Below are positions 42,756 to 51,306 of a stretch of DNA of 64,000 nucleotides, one piece after another. The notes below the pieces were generated by a model, which saw nothing but the letters and a program-made list of their open reading frames with translations, ran no database searches and had not been told where the DNA came from. The stretch's first letter is position 1. Each line of letters opens with the position of its first letter. Both the position numbers and the translations under genes were made by a program. The stretch lies in assembly GCF_003231275.1 (NCBI RefSeq), contig NZ_QKVL01000022.1, positions 40,621 to 104,620 of the forward strand, in the 5' to 3' direction. The DNA is from Pseudomonas huaxiensis (GTDB lineage Bacteria > Pseudomonadota > Gammaproteobacteria > Pseudomonadales > Pseudomonadaceae).

Positions 42756-43673
42756 TCAGAGACCGACGTCCGGCAGAGCAGGGCGGTTGTCCAGGCATTT
42801 GCGCATGATCGCCTGGACATAATCATGTTCTTCCTTGAGCAACGCTAGGCGCGGCGGTCGGGTCAGGGCACTGCCACGCCCAACGATCTCTTCACACAGC
42901 TTGATGCACTGCACCAGGTCGGCGCGGGCATCCAGGTGCAGGATCGGCATAAGCCACTGGTAGATCGTCATGGCCTCGGCAAAGCGTCCGGCCCTGGCCA
43001 GGCGGAAGATCGTTTCGCCTTCCCTGGGGAACACGTTGGACATGCCTGAGACCCAGCCTTCGGCGCCCACGGCGATGCTCTCCAGAACGACGTCGTCGAG
43101 CCCGGCAAACAGCACGAAGCGGTCACCCACTTCATTGCGTACGTCGATGAAGCGGCGGGTGTCACCCGAGGAGTCCTTGAAACACACCACGTTGTCGCAG
43201 TCGGCCAGCGAAATCAGGATCTCGGCGGTGACGTCGTTCTTGTAGATCGGCGGGTTGTTGTAGACCATCAGCGGCACGTCAGCGTGCCTGGCAACGTAGC
43301 GGTAGTGTTCGGCGGTTTCGTGGGGCTTGGAACCATAGACCAGCGCGGGCATCAGCATCACGCCATCAACGCCGACCTGGCGCACGGCATTGGCGGTTTT
43401 CGCGGCGGCAATGCTGGTGAATTCGGCTACCCCGCAGATCACCGGCACCCGACCACCAGAGGCATCCACCGCGACTTCGGTGACGGCGATTTTTTCTTCA
43501 GTGGTCAGCGAGGTGTTTTCGCCAACCGAGCCACACACCACCAGCCCCGAAACACCGTCACGGATGACGTTGGAGATGACCTGATGGGTCTTCTCGTAGT
43601 TGATCGAGAAGTCGTCATTGAATTGGGTCGTGACCGCGGGAAACACGCCGCTCCAGTTTACGCGCTTGCTCAT
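42756..43673 (-). CDS. DapA-family lyase/deaminase, likely pyrroline-4-hydroxy-2-carboxylate deaminase
   Basis: 305 residues of the dihydrodipicolinate synthase fold. The Schiff-base lysine is K166 (VVCFKDSSGDTRRF) and the conserved tyrosine Y138 (LMVYNNPPIYKND). Segments such as GLVVCGSVGENTSLTTEEK and ILHLDARADLVQCIKLCEEIVGRGSALTRPPRL look like the delta1-pyrroline-4-hydroxy-2-carboxylate deaminase of trans-4-hydroxyproline breakdown, which yields 2-oxoglutarate semialdehyde. The same operon carries an aconitase X homologue (cis-3-hydroxyproline dehydratase in characterised bacteria) and an amino acid ABC transporter, which supports that reading. True DapA or KDG aldolase roles are less likely. 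Confidence 0.75.
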   Translation of the reverse strand: MSKRVNWSGVFPAVTTQFNDDFSINYEKTHQVISNVIRDGVSGLVVCGSVGENTSLTTEEKIAVTEVAVDASGGRVPVICGVAEFTSIAAAKTANAVRQVGVDGVMLMPALVYGSKPHETAEHYRYVARHADVPLMVYNNPPIYKNDVTAEILISLADCDNVVCFKDSSGDTRRFIDVRNEVGDRFVLFAGLDDVVLESIAVGAEGWVSGMSNVFPREGETIFRLARAGRFAEAMTIYQWLMPILHLDARADLVQCIKLCEEIVGRGSALTRPPRLALLKEEHDYVQAIMRKCLDNRPALPDVGL

Positions 43674-43694
43674 GATTGCCTCCGGGGCTGAGGG

Positions 43695-44417
43695 TTACTT
43701 GACCGACTTGAGGAACTCGGCGGTTTCTGGCTTGAGCGGGTTGCCGATGACCTGATCGGGCGAGCCGATCTCGTGCACCAGGCCGTTACGGAAGAACGCC
43801 ACACGGTCGGATACATCCCGGGCAAAGCGGATTTCATGCGTCACCAGGACCATGGTCATGCCGTCTTCGGCCAGCATGCGCATGGTGTCCAGCACTTCGC
43901 CGACCAGTTGCGGGTCGAGGGCCGAGGTGGCTTCATCGAACAACATATAGTCCGGCGACATGGCCAAGGCGCGGGCAATCGCCATACGTTGTTGCTGGCC
44001 ACCGGATAGCTTGCCGGGGAACACCTTGAGCTTTTCAGCGAGGCCGACGTGGGTCAGTTGCCTCACGGCCAGTTCTTCGGCTTCCTGCTTGCTTTTGCCG
44101 AGTACCTTGCGCGGTGCCAGCATGACGTTCTCAAGCACCGTCAGGTGTGGGAAGGCGTTCCACTGCTGGAACACGATGCCGATCTTTTGCCGCAGCCGGT
44201 TGAGGTCGCAGGCCTTGTCGTGCACTTCGATACCGTCGACGCGGATACTGCCTTTCTGGATCGGTTCAAGGCCGTTGATGCACATCAGCAGGGTGGATTT
44301 TCCGGAGCCGGAGCCGCCAATGATCGAAACCACTTCGCCCTTGCTCACCGTCAGGCTGACGCCCTTGACCACTTCGAGATTGCCGAAGGATTTGTGTACG
44401 TTGTCGATCTCAATCAT
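43695..44417 (-). CDS. Polar amino acid ABC transporter ATP-binding protein
   Basis: 240 residues from the ATG at 44415-44417 (MIEIDNVHKSFGNLEVVKGV); an upstream in-frame methionine would run further into the permease gene. Walker A GGSGSGKST, Q-loop VFQQWNAFPHLTVLENV, signature KLSGGQQQRMAIARAL and Walker B YMLFDEATSALDP are all present, in the GlnQ/HisP pattern. It overlaps the upstream permease gene by 8 bp and is followed after 21 bp by the DapA-family gene. Confidence 0.92.
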   Translation of the reverse strand: MIEIDNVHKSFGNLEVVKGVSLTVSKGEVVSIIGGSGSGKSTLLMCINGLEPIQKGSIRVDGIEVHDKACDLNRLRQKIGIVFQQWNAFPHLTVLENVMLAPRKVLGKSKQEAEELAVRQLTHVGLAEKLKVFPGKLSGGQQQRMAIARALAMSPDYMLFDEATSALDPQLVGEVLDTMRMLAEDGMTMVLVTHEIRFARDVSDRVAFFRNGLVHEIGSPDQVIGNPLKPETAEFLKSVK

Positions 44418-45060
44418 TTTCTTGCCACCTTCTTTCCAGACGAGCGCCCAGGCGTGCAACCACCAGGCTCATGACGTAGTAAATGAGGCCGGCGATGCAC
44501 AGCACCAGCAGCGGCTCCTGAATACGGGTAACGATGGTTTGTGAAGCGCGCAGCAGTTCGATGATGCCGATCCACATCACCAGGGCGGTGTCTTTCATGA
44601 CCCCGAGCACCAGGTTCAGCCAGCCGGGGAAGGCCACGCGGGTGGCCATCGGCAGGACGATGTAGCGCAGGTCCTGAAAAAAGCTCAGGCCCAGCGAGCG
44701 GCTGGCCCGGCGCACCGACGGTGACACCGACAGGACGCCCCCGCGCACCACTTCGGTGAAGTACGCGGCGGTGTAGACAGCAAGCACGATGCAGCCGACG
44801 GTGAACGCGCTGATGTTCAGGCCGACGATGCTCTTGAACGCGTTGAACAGCACGAACTGGATCAGCAACGGTACGCTGCGAAACACGTCGAGCACCCATG
44901 CCAGTGGCAGGCTGGCCCTGGGTGCCAACGCCCGAAGCAGGCCGAACAACAGGCCGGCGAAAGAGCCCAGCAGGATCGCCCAGAAGGTCAGTTGCAGAGT
45001 GACCCAGGCGCCGTCGAGCATGAACAGCAGGTCGTTCCAGGTAAAACCGGTAGTGAGCAT
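44410..45060 (-). CDS. Polar amino acid ABC transporter permease (second permease gene)
   Basis: 216 residues of the HisMQ/GlnP family: LMLDGAWVTLQLTFWAILLGSFAGLLFGLL at the start, FRSVPLLIQFVLFNAFK, and the coupling loop in RRASRSLGLSFFQDLRYIVLPMATRVAFPGWLN. It pairs with the permease encoded just upstream to form the membrane channel. The start lies 10 bp after the first permease's stop. Confidence 0.9.
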   Translation of the reverse strand: MLTTGFTWNDLLFMLDGAWVTLQLTFWAILLGSFAGLLFGLLRALAPRASLPLAWVLDVFRSVPLLIQFVLFNAFKSIVGLNISAFTVGCIVLAVYTAAYFTEVVRGGVLSVSPSVRRASRSLGLSFFQDLRYIVLPMATRVAFPGWLNLVLGVMKDTALVMWIGIIELLRASQTIVTRIQEPLLVLCIAGLIYYVMSLVVARLGARLERRWQEND

Positions 45061-45070
45061 GAACAGGTCC

Positions 45071-45736
45071 TCAGTAGCGGAACAGCCGCCAGGCCAGGAG
45101 CCGGGCTACCGCAACGATCGCTTTGGCGATCAGGTAATACAGCACCGCCGCGATGGCGAAGAACTCGAAGGTGCGGAAGGTCTTGACGTTGTATTCCTGG
45201 GTTACCCCGGTGAGGTCGTTGTTGAGGCCGACGACGACCCCGAGCGAAGTCATCAGCACTGCCCAGACCATCTGGTTGCTCAACGGGTAGAACACAATGC
45301 GCAGCAACTGCGGCACGACAATCATCCGGTAGGCCTGGAAGGCACTCATGCCCAGCGAGCGGGCGGCACGTATCTGGGTGGCAGGCACAGCCTTGAGGCC
45401 ACCGCGAAAGTTCTCCGCCAGGTAACCGGCATTGTTGAAGGTAATCCCGGCCAGCAGAGCCACCCACGAGCTGACGTGCAAGCCCATCGAGCCGAGGCCG
45501 AAATACAGGATGTAGATCTGGAACAGCGACGGCGTGTTGCGCGCAATCGACACCCAGCCATTGCCGAAACCACGCAGCAACGGGTGGCGTGCTTCGCGCA
45601 TGACCGTCAGCGCCAGGGCGATCAGCACGCCGAAAATCATCGACAACGCGGCGGTCTCGAACGTCACCCAGGCGCCGTTGAGCATGTCGGGCAGCGCCCG
45701 CAACGCTGCGCGCCACTGGAAGGTGTAGTCAAACAT
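45071..45736 (-). CDS. Polar amino acid ABC transporter permease (first permease gene)
   Basis: 221 residues from the ATG at 45734-45736 (MFDYTFQWRAALRALPDMLN), with GAGGAG upstream; longer readings run into the aconitase X gene. Family blocks are LNGAWVTFETAALSMIFGVLIALALTV, IARNTPSLFQIYILYFGLG and IRAARSLGMSAFQAYRMIVVPQLLRIVFYPL (coupling loop). Its start overlaps the end of the aconitase X gene by 8 bp, tying transport to catabolism. Confidence 0.9.
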   Translation of the reverse strand: MFDYTFQWRAALRALPDMLNGAWVTFETAALSMIFGVLIALALTVMREARHPLLRGFGNGWVSIARNTPSLFQIYILYFGLGSMGLHVSSWVALLAGITFNNAGYLAENFRGGLKAVPATQIRAARSLGMSAFQAYRMIVVPQLLRIVFYPLSNQMVWAVLMTSLGVVVGLNNDLTGVTQEYNVKTFRTFEFFAIAAVLYYLIAKAIVAVARLLAWRLFRY

Positions 45737-47504
45737 GGGGCAGTGTCTCCTCTGGTACGGCAGGTTCCAGCCAGGCTGGCAGACGACCGCTGGCCCTGGC
45801 GGAGCAAGCGGCATCGACACATTCGGCGAGATTGGCGAAATGCACCGAACGGCCAACCAGCCCCGGTGCGTAATGGGCGTATTTGCCCGAGTTGGTCATC
45901 AGCGTGCGCGCCTGCGGCGGGATCACCGGTTCACCGAGCATGCACCAGCAGGTGTCCGTCACCAGTTGCACGCCGAAGTCTTGCAGCACCGCGATGTGGC
46001 CGGCCTTGCGCGCCTGTTCCAGCACCTCGCGCCCGCTGGTGACGGCGATGACCACTGCCGGGTGTTTGTGCCGGCCCTGGCATAGCTGGGCCAACCGGGC
46101 GAACTCGCTCAAGGAAAAGTGCGGGTTGCCCAGCGACACCACATCGACTTCGGCGCTGCAGGCGCTGTTCAGCTCTCGCCAGCTCACGAGCAGGTCGCTC
46201 AGGCGCACGGTTTCAACGGTCGCCGAGGTATCGGCTGCCAGCACCTGGGCCGGGTCAAGCGCTTCGGGGGTTACCCCGGCAATGTGAAACAGCGGCGCGC
46301 TGGGGGTCGTGGCAAATGCCGCGCCGAACGCCTTGAGGTCATCAAGACTCGGTGCGGCAAGCTCCAGTCCCAGCAACAGAGGGATGCGGCCGCCGGCCAT
46401 GAGGCCGATGTGGTAACCGAGCAGTGGGTAGAAGGCATCGTCGAGGTTGCTTGCCGCAGGCACCCTGACCTGCCATTGCGCCTTGCGCTGAGTGTCCAGG
46501 TGGCAGCCGATCAACGGCGCACGGCCCGTCAGGGCAATGCAGATATCAAGGTAATCGGGATACTTCAAGGTGCGCGCGCCGAGCACGCTGTTGGCGTACA
46601 CCACCGCATTCGACTCGGCCCAACCGATGTGCTCACCCAGCGTTGGCGCGCTGTCGAGCAGGTAGGGCGCGCAGGTGAAACTGACCTGCGCACCCATGGC
46701 CATGTAGATATCGCCCAGCGTACTGGCCGGTATGCCCAGCGCGGGATCGATACCTTGTTGAAGCCAGCGCCGCTGGTCGACGGAAATCGCGTTGAGGGTG
46801 GTCGGCACGCGTACCGCCGCGCCCCAGCGCATCAACTGTTGAGCAAAATGCAGGCTGGCCGGGCCGGTGTAGATACAGCCATCGATGTGCGCCTGGCAGA
46901 TGTCCAGCAACTGTGTGGCACCCTGTAACTGCGCCATGCGCACCACCAGCTGCATGGCCACCTGAGTGGCCTTGCCGTACTTGCCATCAAGCATGGCCAG
47001 ATCATCACTGCTCAGTTGCACGCTGGAGGGCGCGCGCTCGATAGTCGCGGAGCGCGCATGCCAGAGGTCGGCCGGCGCGTGTTCATACAGGTTCAGGACC
47101 TCGTTATCGACCCTTGCATAGGCGCCGCCCTGCAAGCGTGCGAAATCTTCCTTGCCGATGCACAGCACCGGCAGGGAGCGCTCGAACAAAGCCTCGGCGA
47201 CGAACACGCCCAGAGTCAGGATTTCATCGGCTTCAGCCAGCACCAGGGCGGCCGGCGCATGGCCGTTGCTGATCAATTCCATCAGCACGCTGCTGCCGGT
47301 GCACGAACCACGGCCACTGGGGATCGCCAGTACTCGCCCGGCCAGCAACTGGCCGCTGAGCGGGTGATGGCGGTCGATCACTTCACCGGTGAACGAATCG
47401 ACGCCGCCCCAGAAACTCAGGCCGACCTCGGCGAACAGCAGTTCACCTTGGGCCGCACCTGCGACCAGGCTGCGCCCGGTCAACTGGATGACTGAACCTG
47501 ACAT
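45729..47504 (-). CDS. Aconitase X homologue, fused type (putative cis-3-hydroxy-L-proline dehydratase)
   Basis: 591 residues. Residues 1-140 are the small swivel domain (DUF126): VDSFTGEVIDRHHPLSGQLLAGRVLAIPSGRGSCTGSSVLMELI. The remainder is the large DUF521 part (LDGKYGKATQVAMQLVVRMAQLQGA, ... GSPDR-like cysteine-bearing segments such as IAGVTPEALDP, VVIAVTSGREVLEQARKAGH and DTCWCMLGEPVIPP). Archaea use two subunits; fused bacterial forms studied so far dehydrate cis-3-hydroxy-L-proline to pyrroline-2-carboxylate using an iron-sulfur centre (published family knowledge). Operon partners are an amino acid ABC transporter and a DapA-family enzyme. The ATG at 47502-47504 follows GAGG. Confidence 0.82.
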   Translation of the reverse strand: MSGSVIQLTGRSLVAGAAQGELLFAEVGLSFWGGVDSFTGEVIDRHHPLSGQLLAGRVLAIPSGRGSCTGSSVLMELISNGHAPAALVLAEADEILTLGVFVAEALFERSLPVLCIGKEDFARLQGGAYARVDNEVLNLYEHAPADLWHARSATIERAPSSVQLSSDDLAMLDGKYGKATQVAMQLVVRMAQLQGATQLLDICQAHIDGCIYTGPASLHFAQQLMRWGAAVRVPTTLNAISVDQRRWLQQGIDPALGIPASTLGDIYMAMGAQVSFTCAPYLLDSAPTLGEHIGWAESNAVVYANSVLGARTLKYPDYLDICIALTGRAPLIGCHLDTQRKAQWQVRVPAASNLDDAFYPLLGYHIGLMAGGRIPLLLGLELAAPSLDDLKAFGAAFATTPSAPLFHIAGVTPEALDPAQVLAADTSATVETVRLSDLLVSWRELNSACSAEVDVVSLGNPHFSLSEFARLAQLCQGRHKHPAVVIAVTSGREVLEQARKAGHIAVLQDFGVQLVTDTCWCMLGEPVIPPQARTLMTNSGKYAHYAPGLVGRSVHFANLAECVDAACSARASGRLPAWLEPAVPEETLPHV

Positions 47505-47514
47505 GGCCGGTGCC

Positions 47515-48333
47515 TCAGTAGTAGACGTGCGGGACGGTCAGGTCGGTCGGTGGAATATCAGTGCCGACCCATTTGACGAACAACTCTTTATAGCGCCCGG
47601 TGCGTACCTGCTGATTGACGAACAGGTTCAGGTAGTTGAGCAGGCCGTACTCGTTGCGCTTGGCCCCCAGGGAAACGAAGTCGACCACGTAAGGTGCGTT
47701 GCCAGCGACCTTGAGGTTCTTGTACTTGCCAGACTTCAGGGTGGCCGCGGCAACGGTGTTGGTCACCACGGTGGCGTCGATATGTCCCTGGGCAACGGCC
47801 AGGATGGTGTCGTTCTGCGACTGGTAGGCGCGGAAGCTGCCGGTGCCCCAGCTCTTCACGTCTTTTTCCAGGGCGAGGGCTTCAAAGGTACCGCTGGTGT
47901 TGCCCAGGGCTTTGCCTTTGATGTCGTCGAAGCTATTGATGCCGGTGTTATCGCGGGTCAATACAACCATCTGGAAGGCGAAGTACGGGATGGTCAGGCC
48001 GACGGTCTTGGCCCGTTCGAGGGTGTCGGAGGTGGAGGCGACGATCACGTCAGCGCGACCGGAGATCAAGGCGGGGATGCGATCGGGGAAGGGGGTTTCG
48101 ACGATTTCAGCATCGACCCCGAGGACTTTTGCCAGGTCATTGCAATAGTCCACATCGAAACCTGCGGGGGCGTTGCTGGCGTCACGGAAACCCATCGGTG
48201 GGAAGTCCAGTGTCACTGCGCAGCGCAGTTTGCCGGAGCCGATGATGTCGTCCAGCTTGTCTGCCTGAGCGGTGGCCATAAAGCTCGAACCAAGTACTGC
48301 GCTGAGGGCTAAAGCGAGGGATTGCTTTTTCAT
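47515..48333 (-). CDS. Amino acid ABC transporter periplasmic binding protein
   Basis: 272 residues: signal peptide (SLALALSAVLGSSFMATAQA), then a type II binding-protein domain beginning DDIIGSGKLRCAVTLDFPPMGFRDASNAPAGFDVDYCNDLAKVLG. RADVIVASTSDTLERAKTVGLTIPY and ITRDNTGINSFDDIKGKALGNTSGT-like segments are typical of the HisJ/GlnH family. It is the first gene of the operon, 10 bp before the aconitase X gene, and probably binds a hydroxyproline isomer (inference). A GTATAC palindrome lies about 45 bp upstream. Confidence 0.9.
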   Translation of the reverse strand: MKKQSLALALSAVLGSSFMATAQADKLDDIIGSGKLRCAVTLDFPPMGFRDASNAPAGFDVDYCNDLAKVLGVDAEIVETPFPDRIPALISGRADVIVASTSDTLERAKTVGLTIPYFAFQMVVLTRDNTGINSFDDIKGKALGNTSGTFEALALEKDVKSWGTGSFRAYQSQNDTILAVAQGHIDATVVTNTVAAATLKSGKYKNLKVAGNAPYVVDFVSLGAKRNEYGLLNYLNLFVNQQVRTGRYKELFVKWVGTDIPPTDLTVPHVYY

Positions 48334-48376
48334 GGAGGCCTCGTGTTGGTTTGCACTGAATATCGGATTAGGAATT

Positions 48377-48386
48377 TCGTATACGA
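48377..48386. promoter_or_regulatory. Candidate GntR operator before the binding-protein operon
   Basis: TCGTATACGA, a perfect 10-bp palindrome in an AT-rich promoter region 44 bp upstream of the binding-protein ATG. The core (GGTATACGA) recurs in front of the GntR gene at 49303-49312. FadR-subfamily regulators commonly bind short GTATAC-like palindromes. The remainder of the 48334-48594 gap holds no gene. Confidence 0.5.
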
Positions 48387-48594
48387 TATAAACATAGCAA
48401 CAGGCGTGCCTGTTTTTGGCTCGTCGGCGGTAATCATTCGTAGGTCGTTGTGGGATAAGCCTTACAGGCTGATTGCTGACTCGGAGGTCCGGTCAGGCGC
48501 TGGCTGACGGTGTTACATATCGGAGCATGGCGGGGAACTCATGCCCCTCGAGGGAACACCGGTGACACTTGTGCTGGAGGGTGGTTGCGGGCGC

Positions 48595-49269
48595 TCACTT
48601 ACCGGCGCTGGGCAGATGTTCGAACAGTGTTTTACACACCCCGGCGATGTGCTCATCGAGAAGCGCTACTGCTCGTTCCACATCACCGTCACGGCAGGCC
48701 TGAAGAATCTCGCGATGCTCATGATCGGCGCGGTCCTTGCCGGAAGACAGGCTCATCTGCATGCGCAGGTAACGCTCCAGCTTGTCGTTGACCGAACGAA
48801 TCAGATTCACCAGAAACGGCCGTTGCGCAGGCTCATACAGGCAGGCATGCAGTTCCCAGTTGAGCTCCGCCCAGCGTCCCACGTCGTTTTCGCCGATGAA
48901 TTCCTGGCAGATCGCCTCGGCCTGCTGAAAAGTGGCTTCGGTCATGTTTGGAATGGCAAGGCGCAGCGCCTTGTCTTCGAGCAGCATGCGCACTTCGAAC
49001 ATCTGCGCCAGTTCCGACTCCGACATGCGCGTGACCATTGCTCCGCGATTGCGCTGGAACATCACCAGCCCCTCGGCCTCAAGACGCTTGAGTGCCTCGC
49101 GTACGGGAATCTTGCTGACGTTGAACTGGCTGGCGACGTCGTCCTGACGGATGGGTTCGTCTTCGGCGAATTGCCCGGCGACGATGGCGTCGCGTAGATG
49201 CCGGGTGATGATTTCCGAGGTGGAGGGGATGTTGCCCAGGTCCGGTGCGTTGAGTCGAGGTGGTTTCAC
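48595..49269 (-). CDS. GntR-family (FadR/FCD) transcriptional regulator
   Basis: 224 residues with a GTG start (49267-49269). The N-terminal winged helix (TRHLRDAIVAGQFAEDEPIRQDDVASQFNVSKIPVREALKRLEAEGLV) is followed by an all-helical FCD effector domain (about 90-215) with metal/effector ligands typical of the family, e.g. LNWELHACLYEPAQRPFL and DHEHREILQACRDGDVERAVALLDEHI. It lies next to, and in the same direction as, the hydroxyproline-type operon, separated by 261 bp. Matching palindromes before this gene and before the operon suggest it controls both. Confidence 0.87.
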   Translation of the reverse strand: MKPPRLNAPDLGNIPSTSEIITRHLRDAIVAGQFAEDEPIRQDDVASQFNVSKIPVREALKRLEAEGLVMFQRNRGAMVTRMSESELAQMFEVRMLLEDKALRLAIPNMTEATFQQAEAICQEFIGENDVGRWAELNWELHACLYEPAQRPFLVNLIRSVNDKLERYLRMQMSLSSGKDRADHEHREILQACRDGDVERAVALLDEHIAGVCKTLFEHLPSAGK

Positions 49270-49302
49270 GGTGCATGGCCGGTCTGAAGGAAGTTGCGGA
49301 TA

Positions 49303-49312
49303 TGGTATACGA
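49303..49312. promoter_or_regulatory. Candidate GntR operator before the regulator's own gene
   Basis: TGGTATACGA; differs from the palindrome at 48377-48386 only in its second base (G for C). It is 34 bp upstream of the GTG start, in a place suited to autoregulation. Confidence 0.45.
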
Positions 49313-49327
49313 GATTTTTATCCGCAT

Positions 49328-49359
49328 CGCGAGCAATGCCTTAAGGGGCATTGCTCGCG
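49328..49359. repeat. Strong hairpin upstream of the GntR gene
   Basis: Perfect 13-bp inverted repeat CGCGAGCAATGCC / GGCATTGCTCGCG with a 6-nt loop (TTAAGG). No T-run follows. It may be a REP-like unit or a barrier between the GntR promoter and the next gene; the flanking 49360-49580 stretch shows no gene. Confidence 0.6.
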
Positions 49360-49585
49360 CCTTTGCGCTGCCGGCGTTCCGCCAACTCCCCCGCATGCTC
49401 GTCTTGCATCAGGCGTCCTGATCACAGCACCTGTTCACCTGATCCGCAGGGCGCTAGTGCCGGCTTGGCCACTTTCTTGGCCGACCTCTTATGAAACAGC
49501 TCTCACTTTTGATTAAACGAGGCATCTGCCCACTTTCTGACGGGTGAAAACTGCCTCTGATTTGATAAATCGTTATTATTTCACC

Positions 49586-49650
49586 TTAATTTTCATCAAG
49601 ACATGAAAATTAATTTGATCTTTTTGGTATGTAAATACATGATACGTACC
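49586..49650. promoter_or_regulatory. Two palindromes before the KfrA-like gene (candidate autoregulatory operators)
   Basis: The first is a perfect 11-bp inverted repeat TTAATTTTCAT (49586-49596) / ATGAAAATTAA (49603-49613) with a 6-nt spacer. The second is GGTATGTA (49626-49633) / TACGTACC (49643-49650), one mismatch, 9-nt spacer. The region is strikingly AT-rich. KfrA of plasmid RK2 binds repeats at its own promoter, so these are plausible binding sites. Confidence 0.5.
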
Positions 49651-49677
49651 ACATTATGAAATAGCAGGAACACAGAC

Positions 49678-50667
49678 ATGGCCCGCGGTGGTATCAACAA
49701 AGCAGTCGTGCACAAGGCCCGTCAGGCGATCCTGGCCCGGGGCGAGCATCCGAGCATCGATGCGGTGCGTATCGAACTGGGCAATACCGGATCGAAAACC
49801 ACCATTCATCGCTACCTCAAAGAGCTGGAAATCCAGAAGCCGCCCGCTACCACCAGCGTGCCGGACCTCAGTTCATCGCTGATGAGCCTGGTAAAGCAGT
49901 TGGCGGAGCAGTTGCGTGAAGAAAGCGACGCCTGTGTCGAAGAGGCGCAAAAGTCGTTCGATGTGGAAAACGCTGTGCTGAAAGGGCAGTTGCAGGAAAG
50001 CCAGCAAGCACTGGCAGCGGCGCAGCAGCAATTGCAGATCCAGGGCGCGGCGCTGGCCGCTGAATCCGCGGAACTGGCCACTGCCCGCAGCAGCCTGCAG
50101 AGCGAACACACGCGCAATGCCACGCTGAGTCAGGCGGTTGGTGAGCTGAATGTGCGCCTGGCCGACAAGGACGAGCAGATCGCCTCGCTGGAAGACAAGC
50201 ACCAGCACGCCCGCGATGCACTGGAACACTACCGTACCGCCAGCCGTGAGCAGCGCGAGCAGGATCAGCGCCGGCACGAAGCGCAGGTTCAGCAGTTGCA
50301 GACGGAGCTGCGTCAGTTGCAGCAGACCCTGGTCATCAAGCAGGACGAAACCACCCGGCTCAACCGTGACAACGAGCGGTTGTTGGTGGAGGCGCGGCAT
50401 ATCCAGCGCGAATGCCAGCACCTCAAGGACCAGCAAGAGCAACACGCGCTGGAAACCCGCACCCTCAGCGCCAATCTGGCGCAGTCCCAGGGCGCGCGCG
50501 AAGAACTGCAGCGCCAGTTCCAGTCCCAGGGCCAGCAACTGGAACTGGTGGGCGGCGAACGGCGCCAGCTACTCAAGCAGGTGGAATTGCTGGAACAAAC
50601 GATCGAGGCCTTGCGCGCCGCGCAGCAGGCAGCGGCCGAAGCCGAGAAAGGGCAAGAACAGCAGTAG
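49678..50667 (+). CDS. KfrA-like DNA-binding coiled-coil protein
   Basis: 329 residues. The N-terminal 60 (GINKAVVHKARQAILARGEHPSIDAVRIELGNTGSKTTIHRYLKELE) match the KfrA_N DNA-binding domain. From about residue 70 to the end the chain is an uninterrupted alpha-helical coiled coil rich in Q, E, A and R (e.g. LRQLQQTLVIKQDETTRLNR, QVELLEQTIEALRAAQQAA). KfrA proteins of plasmids act as autorepressors and in partitioning. Here the gene is chromosomal with no plasmid functions next to it, so a nucleoid-organising or regulatory role is only a guess. CAGGAAC lies 12 bp before the ATG. It ends 3 bp from the convergent acetyltransferase gene. Confidence 0.85.
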   Translation: MARGGINKAVVHKARQAILARGEHPSIDAVRIELGNTGSKTTIHRYLKELEIQKPPATTSVPDLSSSLMSLVKQLAEQLREESDACVEEAQKSFDVENAVLKGQLQESQQALAAAQQQLQIQGAALAAESAELATARSSLQSEHTRNATLSQAVGELNVRLADKDEQIASLEDKHQHARDALEHYRTASREQREQDQRRHEAQVQQLQTELRQLQQTLVIKQDETTRLNRDNERLLVEARHIQRECQHLKDQQEQHALETRTLSANLAQSQGAREELQRQFQSQGQQLELVGGERRQLLKQVELLEQTIEALRAAQQAAAEAEKGQEQQ

Positions 50668-50670
50668 TGT

Positions 50671-51186
50671 TCAGGCCGGGACGGACAATGCTTTGCACAT
50701 TGCGCAACGTCCCGGCAGCCCAAGCGCGTGCTCATGGGCTATTTGCTGCTGCAGAAAGCCCTTCAACTGCCCGTCGTCCAGGCAGGTGAAACCCAGCCGG
50801 GCATAGAAGGGCGCGTTCCACGGCACCTCCCTGAACGTCGTCAGGGTCAATGCCGTGAAGCGTTGCGCCTGAGCCCACGCCTCGGCAGTGGCAATCAACT
50901 CCCGCCCCAGGCCTTGTCCTTGATGGCTGCGTGCCACGGACAATTCATCGATGTGCAAGCCGTCGTCCTGAATGCTTGCACAGAGAAAACCCAGTGGCCG
51001 GTCCTGCTCATCCACCGCCACCCAGAGCAGGCCTTTGTTGATGAACCCCAAGTGTTCTTCGACGCTCAGCACCTGATGGGCCGCGACCCACACCAACCGC
51101 TCAACGGCAAGAAACGCCTCTGCTGCCGAACGCTCGATGGCGGGCAGCAGGTGTGCATCCTGGGGGTGAGCTGGGCGGACAGGCAT
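50671..51186 (-). CDS. GNAT-family N-acetyltransferase
   Basis: 171 residues of the Gcn5-related acetyltransferase fold. The acetyl-CoA loop is the R/QxxGxG/A-like segment SVARSHQGQGLGRELIATAEAWAQ after the central strand HIDELSV, and the C-terminal part (WNAPFYARLGFTCLDDGQLKGFL) carries the usual YxxxGF motif. It is cytoplasmic. The acceptor substrate is unknown; members of this type acetylate small amines or protein N-termini. It is convergent with the KfrA-like gene and divergent from the small acidic protein gene. Confidence 0.85.
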   Translation of the reverse strand: MPVRPAHPQDAHLLPAIERSAAEAFLAVERLVWVAAHQVLSVEEHLGFINKGLLWVAVDEQDRPLGFLCASIQDDGLHIDELSVARSHQGQGLGRELIATAEAWAQAQRFTALTLTTFREVPWNAPFYARLGFTCLDDGQLKGFLQQQIAHEHALGLPGRCAMCKALSVPA

Positions 51187-51306
51187 GGTGATCTCCCTCG
51201 GTAGCGGCTTGCCACTTTAACAGCGTTGCTCCGTTGATCGGCTGCCCGGCACTCCGGGTTCTGTTGCCCCTTCCAATGATCAGGCACCCCAACCGAGGAC
51301 CGCATC

